Shown piece after piece: positions 40,889 to 48,284 of a DNA stretch of 64,000 nucleotides. Positions within the stretch are counted from its first letter, which is position 1, and each line of letters begins with the position of its first letter. This DNA comes from Thermobifida alba (GTDB lineage Bacteria; Actinomycetota; Actinomycetes; Streptosporangiales; Streptosporangiaceae): contig NZ_CP051627.1 of assembly GCF_023208015.1 (NCBI RefSeq), positions 620,001-684,000 of the forward strand. The letters run 5' to 3'. The position numbers and the translations under genes are program-made. The notes beneath the pieces are model-generated. The model saw only the letters and a program-made list of their open reading frames with translations. It did no database searches and was not told the DNA's origin.

Positions 40889-41102
40889 CGCGGCAGCACG
40901 GGGAACGGACTCGGAAACGCCAAACGGGAACCCACAACATTGTTTCAGTGCCGCGTGTTCCCGTAAGACGACTTGGGTGGAAGCAATGGAGCGTTGTGGG
41001 AACAGGCGACCACGAGTCGAGAAGCTAGTTTCCGCGTGAAATCAAGGCCTCCACGGTGCCGCCGAGTTTACGGGGAGTGCTGATGATCCGCTGATCGGTG
41101 CG

Positions 41103-41264
41103 GTGGCGGAACCAAGTAGACGACCTCGAACACGGTTCACGGACAAGGAAGTGGACGCTGTACGAACAACCCGCGAGCAAGGAATCAGCGTGAAGGAAGT
41201 TGCGCGTCAGTTCGGAGTTCATCGGAGCACAGTGTGGGCAAGGACCAGGCCATCGTTTTCATGA
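41103..41264 (+). pseudogene. C-terminal HTH remnant of a serine recombinase-like protein
   Basis: A 53-codon frame contains RFTDKEVDAVRTTREQGISV followed by KEVARQFGVHRSTVWARTRP. This is the Hin-type helix-turn-helix typical of the C-terminus of resolvases and invertases. The catalytic N-terminal domain is absent, so it is a remnant or an independent small HTH protein. It adds to the mobile-DNA debris in this part of the island. Confidence 0.5.
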
Positions 41265-41351
41265 CGACAGCCTCTCACCCGATGGTCTTGTCATACTGTG
41301 TGCGCGGAGAAAGGCATCGACGCCGTCGTCGATGATCGAGCGGAGGTCGTC

Positions 41352-41421
41352 CGCGTCCATGGTCCGTGTCGTTCCGAGAAGCATGGTGCGGTTGCTCGGA
41401 ACGACACGAACCATGGACGCG
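41352..41421. repeat. 27-bp inverted repeat with 16-base loop
   Basis: Arms 41352-41378 and 41395-41421 are reverse complements at 26 of 27 positions. No T-run follows and no intact gene is nearby. On the minus strand a frame through it reads ADDLRSIIDDGVDAFLRAHS, like a TetR C-terminus, so it may be a rearranged gene fragment. Confidence 0.7.
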
Positions 41422-41658
41422 AACTGTTGCGCGGACAGTTTCGGGTTCGCAACCTGGAACAAGGAACGCTGATGGAGTGATGCGAGACAGCGCTCGATGG
41501 ACTTCAGCACGCGAACGAAAGCGCAACCGCCCTCTTTGAAATGCCAAAATCCTCGTCAAAGCGGGGATCTTGCTGTGAACCAGAGGGGACCACGAAAAAC
41601 CACCCTCGGACATGACGAAGCCCCGATGAGAAACCTACTCTCGCCAGGGTTTCCATTT

Positions 41659-41700
41659 TCGGGCTGACAGGATTTGAACCTGCGACCCCCTGTCTCCAGG
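41659..41700 (-). other. tRNA 3'-half-like fragment, possible third attachment site
   Basis: On the minus strand an intact T-arm (GCAGG-TTCAAAT-CCTGT) is followed by CAGCCCGA, an acceptor-like 3' end, while no D-arm or matching anticodon stem precedes it. The fragment is similar to, but clearly different from, the 43-bp attachment repeat. It lies where the low-G+C cargo half meets the ICE-like half. Confidence 0.5.
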
Positions 41701-42040
41701 TTGGCGCTCCCAATGCCGCTACCTGCGGAAACACCAAATTCGAGAGGATTTGGGTGCTTCTGGCTCCCTCCGTCTCCTCCTGCTGAGCGTGCGCTGGGAC
41801 CGCTGAGGACAGGGCCGGTACAAGTAGAAGCCTGCGCCGCGCCACCGCCGCGGCCGCTGAGGTGAACGGCGCCCGAACCTCAGTGCGCCAGCCTCGCCTG
41901 CGTCCCCGACAACGTGAGCCCACCTGCTGCTTAGATCCTCTTCCACCCGCGTGCGGTGGCCCCGGCATCCGACCGCTGCCTTCGGGCGGGTTCCGGGGGA
42001 CCGCACGCATCCACACGACTCTCGAGAAGGAGACACCTGT

Positions 42041-42798
42041 GATCACCGTGACCACCACCAAGCACCTGAACGGTCTGCGTAAGCAGATCGACGCCCTGCA
42101 GCAGCGGGCCGAAGGCCTGCGTCAGGACGCGGAAGGCACAGCCACCGAGGCCCATCAGCTCCGTGCCCAGCTCGACCAGGCCGTCGAGGAACTGAAGGAG
42201 GCCCGCGCCCACCAGTGCCCCACCGGTAGCTCGAAGATCACCACCTGGGAGCCGAAGCACCCCCACCACCCGCGGCTGCCTGCCTCCAACTGGAGCAACT
42301 CCCCCGGGGCACCCAGCAGCGGTACACCTGGGAGACGTTCAGCGAGGACGCCCCCGACCCGCTGACGCTGCTCGACCGCGAACTGCTGGACCGTGAGGGC
42401 CGGGAGGTAGCCGAGCTGGTCTACGACGAATACCAGGCGGCCTACCGGATGTGGGCTATGTGCCGCACCGTCACCACCCTGAAGGAGCTCATCCGCGACG
42501 CGGCTCCCGCCTGGGAGAAATACCAGGAGGCACGCGCTGCGATGGACGCGGCGTGGGAGAAGGTGCGATCCCTGGCCAACGGCGTGAACGGCTGGGAGGC
42601 AGGCGTCCGTCACCGCTCTGATCGACAGGTACACCCCGCTGCGGGCCGCGGCCCAGGCATGGGACAACCCGGGCCTACGAGATCGCCAAGACCATGTGGG
42701 AGCACGGCGAGGCCGTCCGTGAGGCCGCCGCCGAAACGGTCCGTGAGGGCCGCCGGGATGTGCCACCGGAGGTGGAACGCTGGTTCCATCCCCTGTGA
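42041..42798 (+). pseudogene. Coiled-coil island protein, multiply frameshifted
   Basis: From the GTG at 42041 the first frame gives a coiled coil (LNGLRKQIDALQQRAEGLRQ). Coding sense then shifts near 42285 (TWETFSEDAPDPLTLLDREL, then AAYRMWAMCRTVTTLKELIR), near 42605 (ALIDRYTPLRAAAQAWDNP) and near 42673 (AYEIAKTMWEHGEAVREAAA, ending VERWFHPL). Joined together these give about 250 residues of largely helical protein. The family is not recognised. Three single-base shifts in one gene make it a pseudogene. Confidence 0.6.
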
Positions 42799-42905
42799 CA
42801 GGCGGGTGACAGGTGGTGCGACACAGGGGTGTTTGTCACGCCCGCTGTTACCCCGTGTCACGCCCGCGACCTGCAAGAATGAACGTCACAAAGTGTGACA
42901 GGGCA
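42795..42905. repeat. Iteron-like array of TGTCAC/GTGACA repeats
   Basis: TGTGACAGG (42795), GGTGACAGG (42806), TTGTCACGCCCGC (42834), GTGTCACGCCCGC (42856) and a close inverted pair GTCACAAAGTGTGAC (42885-42899) lie within 110 bases. They are in both orientations, between a pseudogene and a small gene. Such arrays serve as replication origins or repressor sites. Confidence 0.5.
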
Positions 42906-43049
42906 GCCTGTTTTCCTCGCTGCGGGGCGGGCCATCCGTCCTTCTAGACGGTGTTATCCACAGGCGTGACCGCGTTCCCTGCTGGCTGCTGCTGCACACT
43001 ACGACAATCAGCCTGCCCTCCCCTTGCCGAACACTCCTGGAGTCCTGCT

Positions 43050-43271
43050 GTGCCTGAGACTGCTCACCCGCTGCTCGCCGCGCCCCTGCGGTACCGGTGG
43101 ATGCTGCTGGGCGCGAGAGCGAACGCAGTGATCCGCCGCACCTGTAGCGGATGGGAAGTCGTGCAATCCCATGCGGTCCGGGACGGTGACGAGGTCGTGT
43201 GCACCTACACCGATCTGCTGGACGCGGGGAGGGCATGTTCACGGTGGAGCTGGCTGGTTGAAAGCCCCTGA
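43050..43271 (+). CDS. Small hypothetical island protein (73 aa)
   Basis: The GTG at 43050 has GGAG 8 bases upstream. The product reads as a compact soluble protein (RYRWMLLGARANAVIRRTC, then GDEVVCTYTDLLDAGRACSR). The family is not recognised. It precedes the XRE regulator by about 60 bases on the same strand and may be co-transcribed with it. The frame is open upstream to 42951, but that part looks non-coding. Confidence 0.5.
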   Translation: MPETAHPLLAAPLRYRWMLLGARANAVIRRTCSGWEVVQSHAVRDGDEVVCTYTDLLDAGRACSRWSWLVESP

Positions 43272-43333
43272 CAGACCTACAGCCCCGCCCTATCCTGACG
43301 GTGGGACACGCACAGGACAGGAACGGGGCTCAA

Positions 43334-44558
43334 GTGAAGGATACGACTATCGGTACCGAAATTCGCAAGCTGCGCCAGCGGCGCGGCTGGACGCAGGAGG
43401 AACTCGCCGCACGCGCCGACCTCTCCCGGGAAGTCGTCGCCAAGATCGAGCTCGGCGGAACAGCGCGCATGGAGACCTACCACGCGATCGCCCGCGCCTT
43501 GGGCGTGCGCACCCTGATGTTCGTCTCCCCCCCAAGACCCCGAGCCGGTCGCGGACCCTCACCGCGACACGGCCCTAGCGCAGATCCGCGCCGTCATCAA
43601 CCCGCCCGTCTCCATCGATGGCGGCCTGATCTTCCCCGCCGTGGAGGACGCCGAACCGAACCTGGACATCCTCAGCAGCGCCGCCGACGCCCTGGCCGGG
43701 CACTACGCCCGAGGCACCTACAACGAGCTGGCGTCGCTGCTACCCGCCGTGGTGCAGTCGGCCCACCAGCACGTCCAGGCCCTGGACGGACACGAGAGGC
43801 GGCGGGCCCACCGGCTGCGCGCCGACATCCTCGTCTCCGCGGGCCGGTGGCTGATCCAGGTGCGCGAGCACGACCTGGCGCTGATGGCGTTGCGGGACGC
43901 GCTCACCGACGCGCTGACCGCAGACGACCCGGTGTTCGCCGCGGCCGTGGTGCCCGTGCAGAGCTGGGCACTGCTGCGCCAGGCGCGCTTCGACGAGGTC
44001 GAGAAGCTGTGCGAGCGCACCGCGGACAAGGTGGAGCCCACCAAACTGTCCAAGGCCACCCCTGACGAGCTCGGCGCATGGGGCCACCTGCTGCTGTGGG
44101 CGTCCGCGGCAGCCGCCCGCAACAACCGGCCTGAGGAGGCCGCGGACTACCTACGGGCAGCGGCGGCGGCCGCGGCCCGCCTGGGCCGCGAGACCGAGGT
44201 GACGGGCCGCAGGCCGTTCGGGCCGCTGACCGTGGCGATGAAGGAGGTGGAGAACATCCTCATTTCCGGGCGCCCGGACCGGGCTCTCCAGCTCGCCGAA
44301 CAGCTGCCACAAGACGTGGGGTTGACCTACTCGCTCGCTGTCCACCGCCACCGCATCGACGTGGCCAAGTCTCAGGTGCTGCTCGGGGACGCCGAGGCCG
44401 CCACCGGAACCCTCGCCGAGCTGCGTTCCACCGTGCCGGGGTGGCTGCGCCACCAGCAGTCAGCGCGTGAGGTCGCAGAGGATATCCTCGCCGCGCGCAC
44501 CCGCATGCCCTCGGCCGAGCAGCGGGACCTCGCCGATTTCCTCGGTGTGCCTGCCTGA
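43334..44558 (+). pseudogene. XRE-family HTH/TPR regulator, frameshifted at a C7 tract
   Basis: The N-terminal frame from the GTG at 43334 has an XRE helix-turn-helix (GWTQEELAARADLSREVVAK). At the seven-C run 43527-43533 the coding sense moves to the next frame (QDPEPVADPHRDTALAQIR) and continues as a TPR-like helical domain to 44558 (ERRRAHRLRADILVSAGRWL, ending RDLADFLGVPA). Joined, it is a typical actinobacterial XRE-TPR regulator of about 410 residues. The break at a homopolymer could be decay, a sequencing error or reversible phase variation. A downstream start at 43641 could still give the TPR part alone. Confidence 0.75.
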
Positions 44559-44673
44559 CCTGCGGGTTGGTACGTCGCGCACACACTGGGAGCGCACCTG
44601 TCTCGAACGGGTGCGCTCCGTCACTGTTACCCCTGGTGAGCGGTGTGTAACGTCCACTCCAGTGGAGGTGGAC

Positions 44674-44793
44674 ATGAGCAGACGAGACCGACAAGAGGAA
44701 CGGGACCTGCTGCACGGCCCCTGGCCGGACGAGCCCCCCGAACTGCCCTCAGACCACGGTGCCCAGGACGCGGGGGAGGAGAACTCCCAGTGA
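44674..44793 (+). CDS. Very small acidic protein (39 aa), first gene of the overlapping island operon
   Basis: The ATG at 44674 follows GTGGAGGTG, a strong ribosome site. The short product is highly charged (MSRRDRQEERDLLHGPWPDE, ending in Glu/Asp-rich residues). Its stop overlaps the next start by 4 bases (GTGA). Translation coupling and the ribosome site support a real gene in spite of its size. Function unknown. Confidence 0.6.
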   Translation: MSRRDRQEERDLLHGPWPDEPPELPSDHGAQDAGEENSQ

Positions 44794-44972
44794 CCCTCTG
44801 CCCGCGTAACTGCACCGAATGGGTGGCCTGGCAGGCCATCCAGCACTTGTCCCGGGAGAAGCGGCTCGACGCCGAGCTGGCCTTCCTGCTCCGCTGGGGC
44901 GTCACCCACCGGTGCCTGCCCCAGGCCGTCCCGGCCCACCTGGCCGCACTGCCCGCGGGGGTGGCCCGGTGA
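44790..44972 (+). CDS. Small Cys-containing protein (60 aa)
   Basis: The GTG at 44790 overlaps the preceding stop. The product has Cys4, Cys8 and Cys42 (LCPRNCTEW and HRCLPQ) and a helical centre (WQAIQHLSREKRLDAELAFL). Its stop overlaps the start of the ATPase-like gene by 4 bases. The family is not recognised. The arrangement small protein plus ATPase plus XRE regulator recalls WhiJ-type actinobacterial loci, which is an analogy only. Confidence 0.6.
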   Translation: MTLCPRNCTEWVAWQAIQHLSREKRLDAELAFLLRWGVTHRCLPQAVPAHLAALPAGVAR

Positions 44973-45445
44973 CCACGACACTGCCCCGCCGCACCACCAA
45001 CCCGCATGACCGGGCCCCGATGGTGCTCGACACGACCGTGGACGGCCGCTCGGTGACCCTGCCCGGCCTGCCCGAGCAGGCCACGGAGGTGCGCAGCCGC
45101 CTGGCGGTACTCACCGCAGCCCTCCCGGTCGGCCTCCGCGACAGCATCCAATTGCTGGCCAGCGAGCTGTTCAACAACGCGATCCGCCACACCGCCTCCG
45201 GCCTGCCCGGAGGCGAGGTCACCGTGACCCTGGTGATGCTGCCCGACCGGGTGCAGGTCCGCGTCATCGACGACGGCCAACCCGAGGGAGAACTGCGATT
45301 CCCCGTCCCGCGGCCGCCGGACGTCGACAGCGAGGGCGGGTTCGGGCTGTTCTTTGTCCACACCACCGCCACCCAGTGGGGGACGGCATGGCACGCTGAC
45401 GGCCGCACCAGCGTGTGGTTCGAACTGTCCCGAAGCAGGAGGTGA
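44969..45445 (+). CDS. ATP-binding protein of the anti-sigma (RsbW-like HATPase) family
   Basis: The 158-residue protein is a GHKL-fold single-domain ATPase. The N-box Asn residues lie in ASELFNNAIRHTASG, the G1 box in VIDDGQPEGE and the G2 box in EGGFGLFFV. Such proteins act as anti-sigma-like switch kinases or as partners of XRE regulators in actinobacteria. The GTG at 44969 overlaps the previous stop (GTGA). The next small gene starts within 6 bases of its stop. Confidence 0.85.
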   Translation: MTTTLPRRTTNPHDRAPMVLDTTVDGRSVTLPGLPEQATEVRSRLAVLTAALPVGLRDSIQLLASELFNNAIRHTASGLPGGEVTVTLVMLPDRVQVRVIDDGQPEGELRFPVPRPPDVDSEGGFGLFFVHTTATQWGTAWHADGRTSVWFELSRSRR

Positions 45446-45447
45446 CC

Positions 45448-45672
45448 GTGGACGACAAGGTCACCTTGCGGGGCGGCCCGCTGGACGGGGCCGTACTCGG
45501 TCGCGCCGAACTGGACCGGCTGGTGCGGAAGGCTGGCTTTCCGGACTGCTCCGTGATCCGGTTCGCCACCCCGGACGGGCGCAACGGCGTCTACCAACTG
45601 GTGGACGGACAGTGGGTCCACGTCCCCGACCGCGGTCTGCCGCCCGGGTTCACACGTCCAGGTCCTCTCTGA
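45448..45672 (+). CDS. Small hypothetical protein (74 aa), last gene of the operon
   Basis: AGGAGG at 45437-45442, inside the end of the ATPase gene, supports the GTG at 45448; a GTG at 45442 overlapping the stop is an alternative. The product contains VTLRGGPLDGAVLGRAELDR and a beta-rich centre (RNGVYQLVDGQWVHV), which looks folded. The family is not recognised. Its 3' end overlaps the convergent GntR gene by 23 bases. Confidence 0.6.
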   Translation: MDDKVTLRGGPLDGAVLGRAELDRLVRKAGFPDCSVIRFATPDGRNGVYQLVDGQWVHVPDRGLPPGFTRPGPL

Positions 45673-45931
45673 CGTAGGAGCCGCGACCGTGCACCGTGCG
45701 CACCAGGCCCTTCTCCACGAGGAGCTTCACGGCCTTGCGGACCGTGGAGCGGGCCACCCCGAATTCGCCGATCACCTGGTTCTCCGACGGAATCACCCGG
45801 CCCCGCTTGTAGCGGCCAGCCACGATCCGCGCAGTAAGGATCGCGGCGAGCTGGTACCACACCGGGTCTGCGGCCTCCGGATCGAGTTCGGTGTCGGGGC
45901 CGTAGCGGTCGTTGGGAACGGTCCAGTCCAT
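45650..45931 (-). CDS. Small GntR-family repressor (KorSA-like)
   Basis: The 93-residue protein is a GntR winged helix with almost no effector domain. YQLAAILTARIVAGRYKRGR precedes the HTH (VIGEFGVARSTVRKAVKLLV) and the wing (VHGRGSYVRED). Short GntR proteins of this kind repress transfer and excision genes in pSAM2-like elements. It is divergent from the HTH/excisionase-like gene, with a GTTAAC palindrome between them, so it probably controls excision and itself. Confidence 0.82.
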   Translation of the reverse strand: MDWTVPNDRYGPDTELDPEAADPVWYQLAAILTARIVAGRYKRGRVIPSENQVIGEFGVARSTVRKAVKLLVEKGLVRTVHGRGSYVREDLDV

Positions 45932-45983
45932 GACGCGACCCTAGATAACCGCAGGCCAGCGCTCTCAAACAGATACCAGCGCA

Positions 45984-45999
45984 GTTAACTCGGGTTAAC
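45984..45999. promoter_or_regulatory. GntR operator candidate GTTAAC-TCGG-GTTAAC
   Basis: Two identical self-complementary GTTAAC hexamers, 4 bases apart, lie between the divergent GntR and HTH genes. TACGCT at 46016-46021 may be the -10 of the HTH gene, which would then be nearly leaderless (ATG 46029). Confidence 0.65.
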
Positions 46000-46028
46000 C
46001 GCGTTCACGTGCGGCTACGCTACCCCTC

Positions 46029-46401
46029 ATGGAGACGGAGCAGACAACCACCGATGACGACGTCATCAGCGCCCGCAAGGCCGCGGGCATGCTGGGGATC
46101 ACCGTTCAGCAGCTCCAGGAGTGGCGCCCCTACTTCCCCCACGAGCTTCGACCTGACGGGAAGTTCGTCTACCGCAGGTCGTCGATCAAGGAGTTCATGC
46201 AGCTGCGCGACTGGGACCGGAACAATCCGGAAAAACCGGATCCGGACCGGCCGCTGGGCTGGTGGCCCTACGCCTACGACGAGACGGTCGACCTCAGCGT
46301 GGCCGTGGCCGAAGCTCTCGCCTACCCGGGACGGATCCACATCAACGTGCCCACCCCCGACATCATCGTGGTCTACTTCGGGCAGCGCAGTCTGGTGCTG
46401 A
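46029..46401 (+). pseudogene. Excisionase-like HTH protein, frame lost near 46400
   Basis: The product starts with a MerR/excisionase-type helix-turn-helix (ISARKAAGMLGITVQQLQEW) and a wing with KFVYRRSSIKEFMQL. It continues with a folded-looking segment to IIVVYFGQRSLVLS. Near 46400 coding sense moves to the next frame (EHNRTSVDLLHHQLRSLPDK), which leads into the integrase remnant. Beyond 46401 the original frame is Pro/Arg-rich shadow. It may be an intact xis whose end is lost, or the front of a xis-int fusion. Confidence 0.6.
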
Positions 46402-47146
46402 GCCCTCGAACACAACCGCACCAGCGTCGACCTGCTGCACCACCAGCTCCGCTCCCTCCCCGACAAACCGGCCACCACCCGCATCTGCCGCTGCGTGAAG
46501 TTCCTCGACGACCCCGAATACGTCGCCCAGTACGGCCACCCCGTCGGCGTGCACCTGTTCCGCGGCCGCCCCGGCCGAGGAGCAGGCAGAGCCGCGCCCC
46601 ACTACCGCCGCAACGGTTTCAGCCAGTGGGTCTGGAAGCCAGCCGCCGAGGGCCAGATCCTCCGGAAGGGCTCCACTCCGCAGCACCCCGTCCCGCTGAA
46701 ACGCGCCGGATGGACCGGTAACCCCATCACCGGCACCAAGAACGCCGCAGAGCGATCTGAGCTGAGCTGGCTGCCGATCCGCCCCAGGGCTGACCGCGCA
46801 CGGACTACGCCACTCCCACAAGACCCTGATGGAGGAGGCCCGCATTCACCGCGCCCTCCAGGACGAGCGCCTCGGCCACACCGACGGCACCGTGCAGAGC
46901 GCCTACACCCACGTGACCCCCGCCATGCGTGAGGAGCTGATCACGCTCCTGGAGCGGCACTGGGAGGAGTCCCTGAAGACCCGCGCCCGAATGTGGCCTT
47001 CATCGCAGCTGCCGATTCTCGACCGTCTCCTTGACCCTTACCGGGGTTTTCGGTCGACCTATATCCCGATCCAGCTGTCCGCCCGGGCAGTTTTTTCCCA
47101 CTCTTTTCCCAAAACGGCTTCAGGGGCCCGCCACCTCGTTGGGTGA
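46402..47146 (+). pseudogene. Tyrosine integrase, C-terminal part, frameshifted
   Basis: The frame from about 46402 carries YRRNGFSQWVWKPAAEGQIL and SELSWLPIRP. It shifts near 46790 into GLTAHGLRHSHKTLMEEARI, then DERLGHTDGTVQSAYTHVTP. The second frame holds the catalytic HGLRH, LGH and the nucleophile Tyr (SAYTHVT) of an actinomycete-element integrase. The N-terminal arm-binding domain and first catalytic Arg are not visible. The gene ends 26 bases before the attachment site, the usual place for int, so it once mediated integration into tRNA-Pro but is now broken. Confidence 0.78.
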
Positions 47147-47157
47147 CAGGCCCCTGA
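47120..47157. terminator. Hairpin downstream of tRNA-Pro, supplied by the island
   Basis: TCAGGGGCC (47120-47128) pairs exactly with GGCCCCTGA (47149-47157). It lies 15 bases beyond the tRNA 3' end and replaces the terminator displaced to 34410. It also overlaps the end of the integrase remnant. Confidence 0.55.
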
Positions 47158-47171
47158 CCTGCTGTTTCTCG

Positions 47172-47214
47172 GTCGGGACGGCGGGATTTGAACCCACGAC
47201 CCCTTGACCCCCAG
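47172..47214 (-). repeat. Right attachment repeat inside tRNA-Pro
   Basis: This is the 43-bp partner of 34443-34485. It covers the tRNA 3' half from the anticodon loop through the discriminator base plus one further base, so integration leaves the tRNA functional. Confidence 0.85.
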
Positions 47215-47246
47215 TCAAGTGCGCTGCCAAACTGCGCTACGTCCCG
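47173..47246 (-). tRNA. tRNA-Pro (anticodon GGG)
   Basis: On the minus strand CGGGACG pairs with CGTCCCG in the acceptor stem. The anticodon stem CTTGA/TCAAG encloses loop CTGGGGG, giving anticodon GGG. The T-arm is GTGGG-TTCAAAT-CCCGC and the discriminator base is A. The CCA end is not encoded. It is the insertion target of the island. Confidence 0.95.
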
Positions 47247-47494
47247 GTGTCGGCCGCTTTCGCCTGCCAACGCGTTCAACTGTAGCGCATCGCGCGGCAT
47301 GGTCGTGACAGCTTTTCGCGCGCCTCCAGGGAGAGCCGGGCTTCCGGTACGGACCCACCGGGACGAGCCCGCTGCCGGGAACCGCCCGAGGACGAACCGG
47401 GACGCACGACCACCCAGGTCGCCGACCGGTGCCGTGCGGTCGACGGCGTCGGAGACGGTCGAGCGTTCCCGACGGCGGCTCCGCAGACAACCCG

Positions 47495-48220
47495 TCAACG
47501 GGCCGCCACGTACTCCTCGGCCTCGCGCACGAGCTGGGCGAGCCGCCGGTGGTGGGCCCCCGGCCAGTACACCTGGTCGCAGTCGGCGCAGCGCAGGAAG
47601 GTGCCGTAGGTGGCGCGGGTGCCCTCCGGGAGTTCCGCGGCAACCTCGTCCTTGGCGACCCGGGACAGCAGCCCGTTGCACGCCAGGCAGCGGGTCCACG
47701 GCCGCAGCGGAGGGGCGAACCGGTCCAGTACCTCCCGCCACTGGTGGTCGGGCCGGTCGGCGCGGACGTGCCCGCCCGCGCGCAGGTTCCTGCGGTGCAG
47801 CAGGCCGCGGTCGCGGGTCAGCAGCACCCGCTGTTCGGCGTTGGCCTGCTCGACCAGTTCCGGGTCGTCGCGGTCGGTGTGGTAGGCCGTGTCCACGCCC
47901 AGCAGCCGCAGCCGCCGGGCCAGGGTGCCCAGGTGGACGTCGAGCAGGAACCGCACCGGGGAGAACGGCAGCGGCTGCGGCCACCGCACGGCGGCGACGT
48001 CGACGACGGCGCCGTGGCGGGGCCGGTGGGAGGGGGCGACGGTGCGGCCGTCCACGCTGAGGAGACCGACCTCGGTCAGCGGCACCCCCAGCGACTCCAC
48101 CACGTGGCCCAGGGAGGAGGAGCCGTCGTGGTCGACCCGCACCTGGGCCCCGCGGTTGCGTGGCGCGAGAAAGAACCGCAGATCGGGGGAGAAACGCAGA
48201 ACCAGGGCCGCTTCGTCCAT
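47495..48220 (-). CDS. Mut7-C RNase domain protein with N-terminal ubiquitin-like domain
   Basis: The 241-residue protein has an N-terminal beta-grasp (ThiS/MoaD-like) half (HVVESLGVPLTEVGLLSVDG) and a C-terminal Mut7-C PIN-like nuclease domain. The latter has FLLDVHLGTLARRLRLLGVD, an acidic centre (YHTDRDDPELV) and a zinc ribbon (RCLACNGLL and FLRCADCDQVYW). Proteins with this pairing occur widely in bacteria; an RNA-processing role is predicted, not shown. The ATG at 48220 was chosen at the start of the beta-grasp domain. It lies outside the island. Confidence 0.85.
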   Translation of the reverse strand: MDEAALVLRFSPDLRFFLAPRNRGAQVRVDHDGSSSLGHVVESLGVPLTEVGLLSVDGRTVAPSHRPRHGAVVDVAAVRWPQPLPFSPVRFLLDVHLGTLARRLRLLGVDTAYHTDRDDPELVEQANAEQRVLLTRDRGLLHRRNLRAGGHVRADRPDHQWREVLDRFAPPLRPWTRCLACNGLLSRVAKDEVAAELPEGTRATYGTFLRCADCDQVYWPGAHHRRLAQLVREAEEYVAAR

Positions 48221-48284
48221 GGACCCAGCATGCCACGCGGGCCGCTGCCGGGCGGGAGAGCGCGGACAGGACGGACCCCGGCCG

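Larger units (their letters stand above)
34443..47214. mobile_element. Integrated, decayed ICE-like island in tRNA-Pro(GGG)
   Basis: The 12.8-kb island is bounded by a 43-bp direct repeat with one mismatch (34443-34485 and 47172-47214), the right copy being the 3' part of an intact tRNA-Pro. Inside lie, from the tRNA inward, an integrase remnant, an excisionase-like HTH protein, a GntR repressor, small-protein genes, an XRE regulator, an iteron-like array, cargo genes, a relaxase fragment and an IS. The order int-xis-regulators next to the tRNA is that of actinomycete integrative elements. At least seven frameshifts or stops inside, against intact genes outside, show it is decaying. Parts left of about 41660 have visibly lower G+C. 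Confidence 0.82.

Noticed and set aside
41259-41510. TetR gene on the minus strand
   Set aside because: Only about 25 residues resemble a TetR C-terminus and the frame runs through the 27-bp inverted repeat; too little to call a gene.
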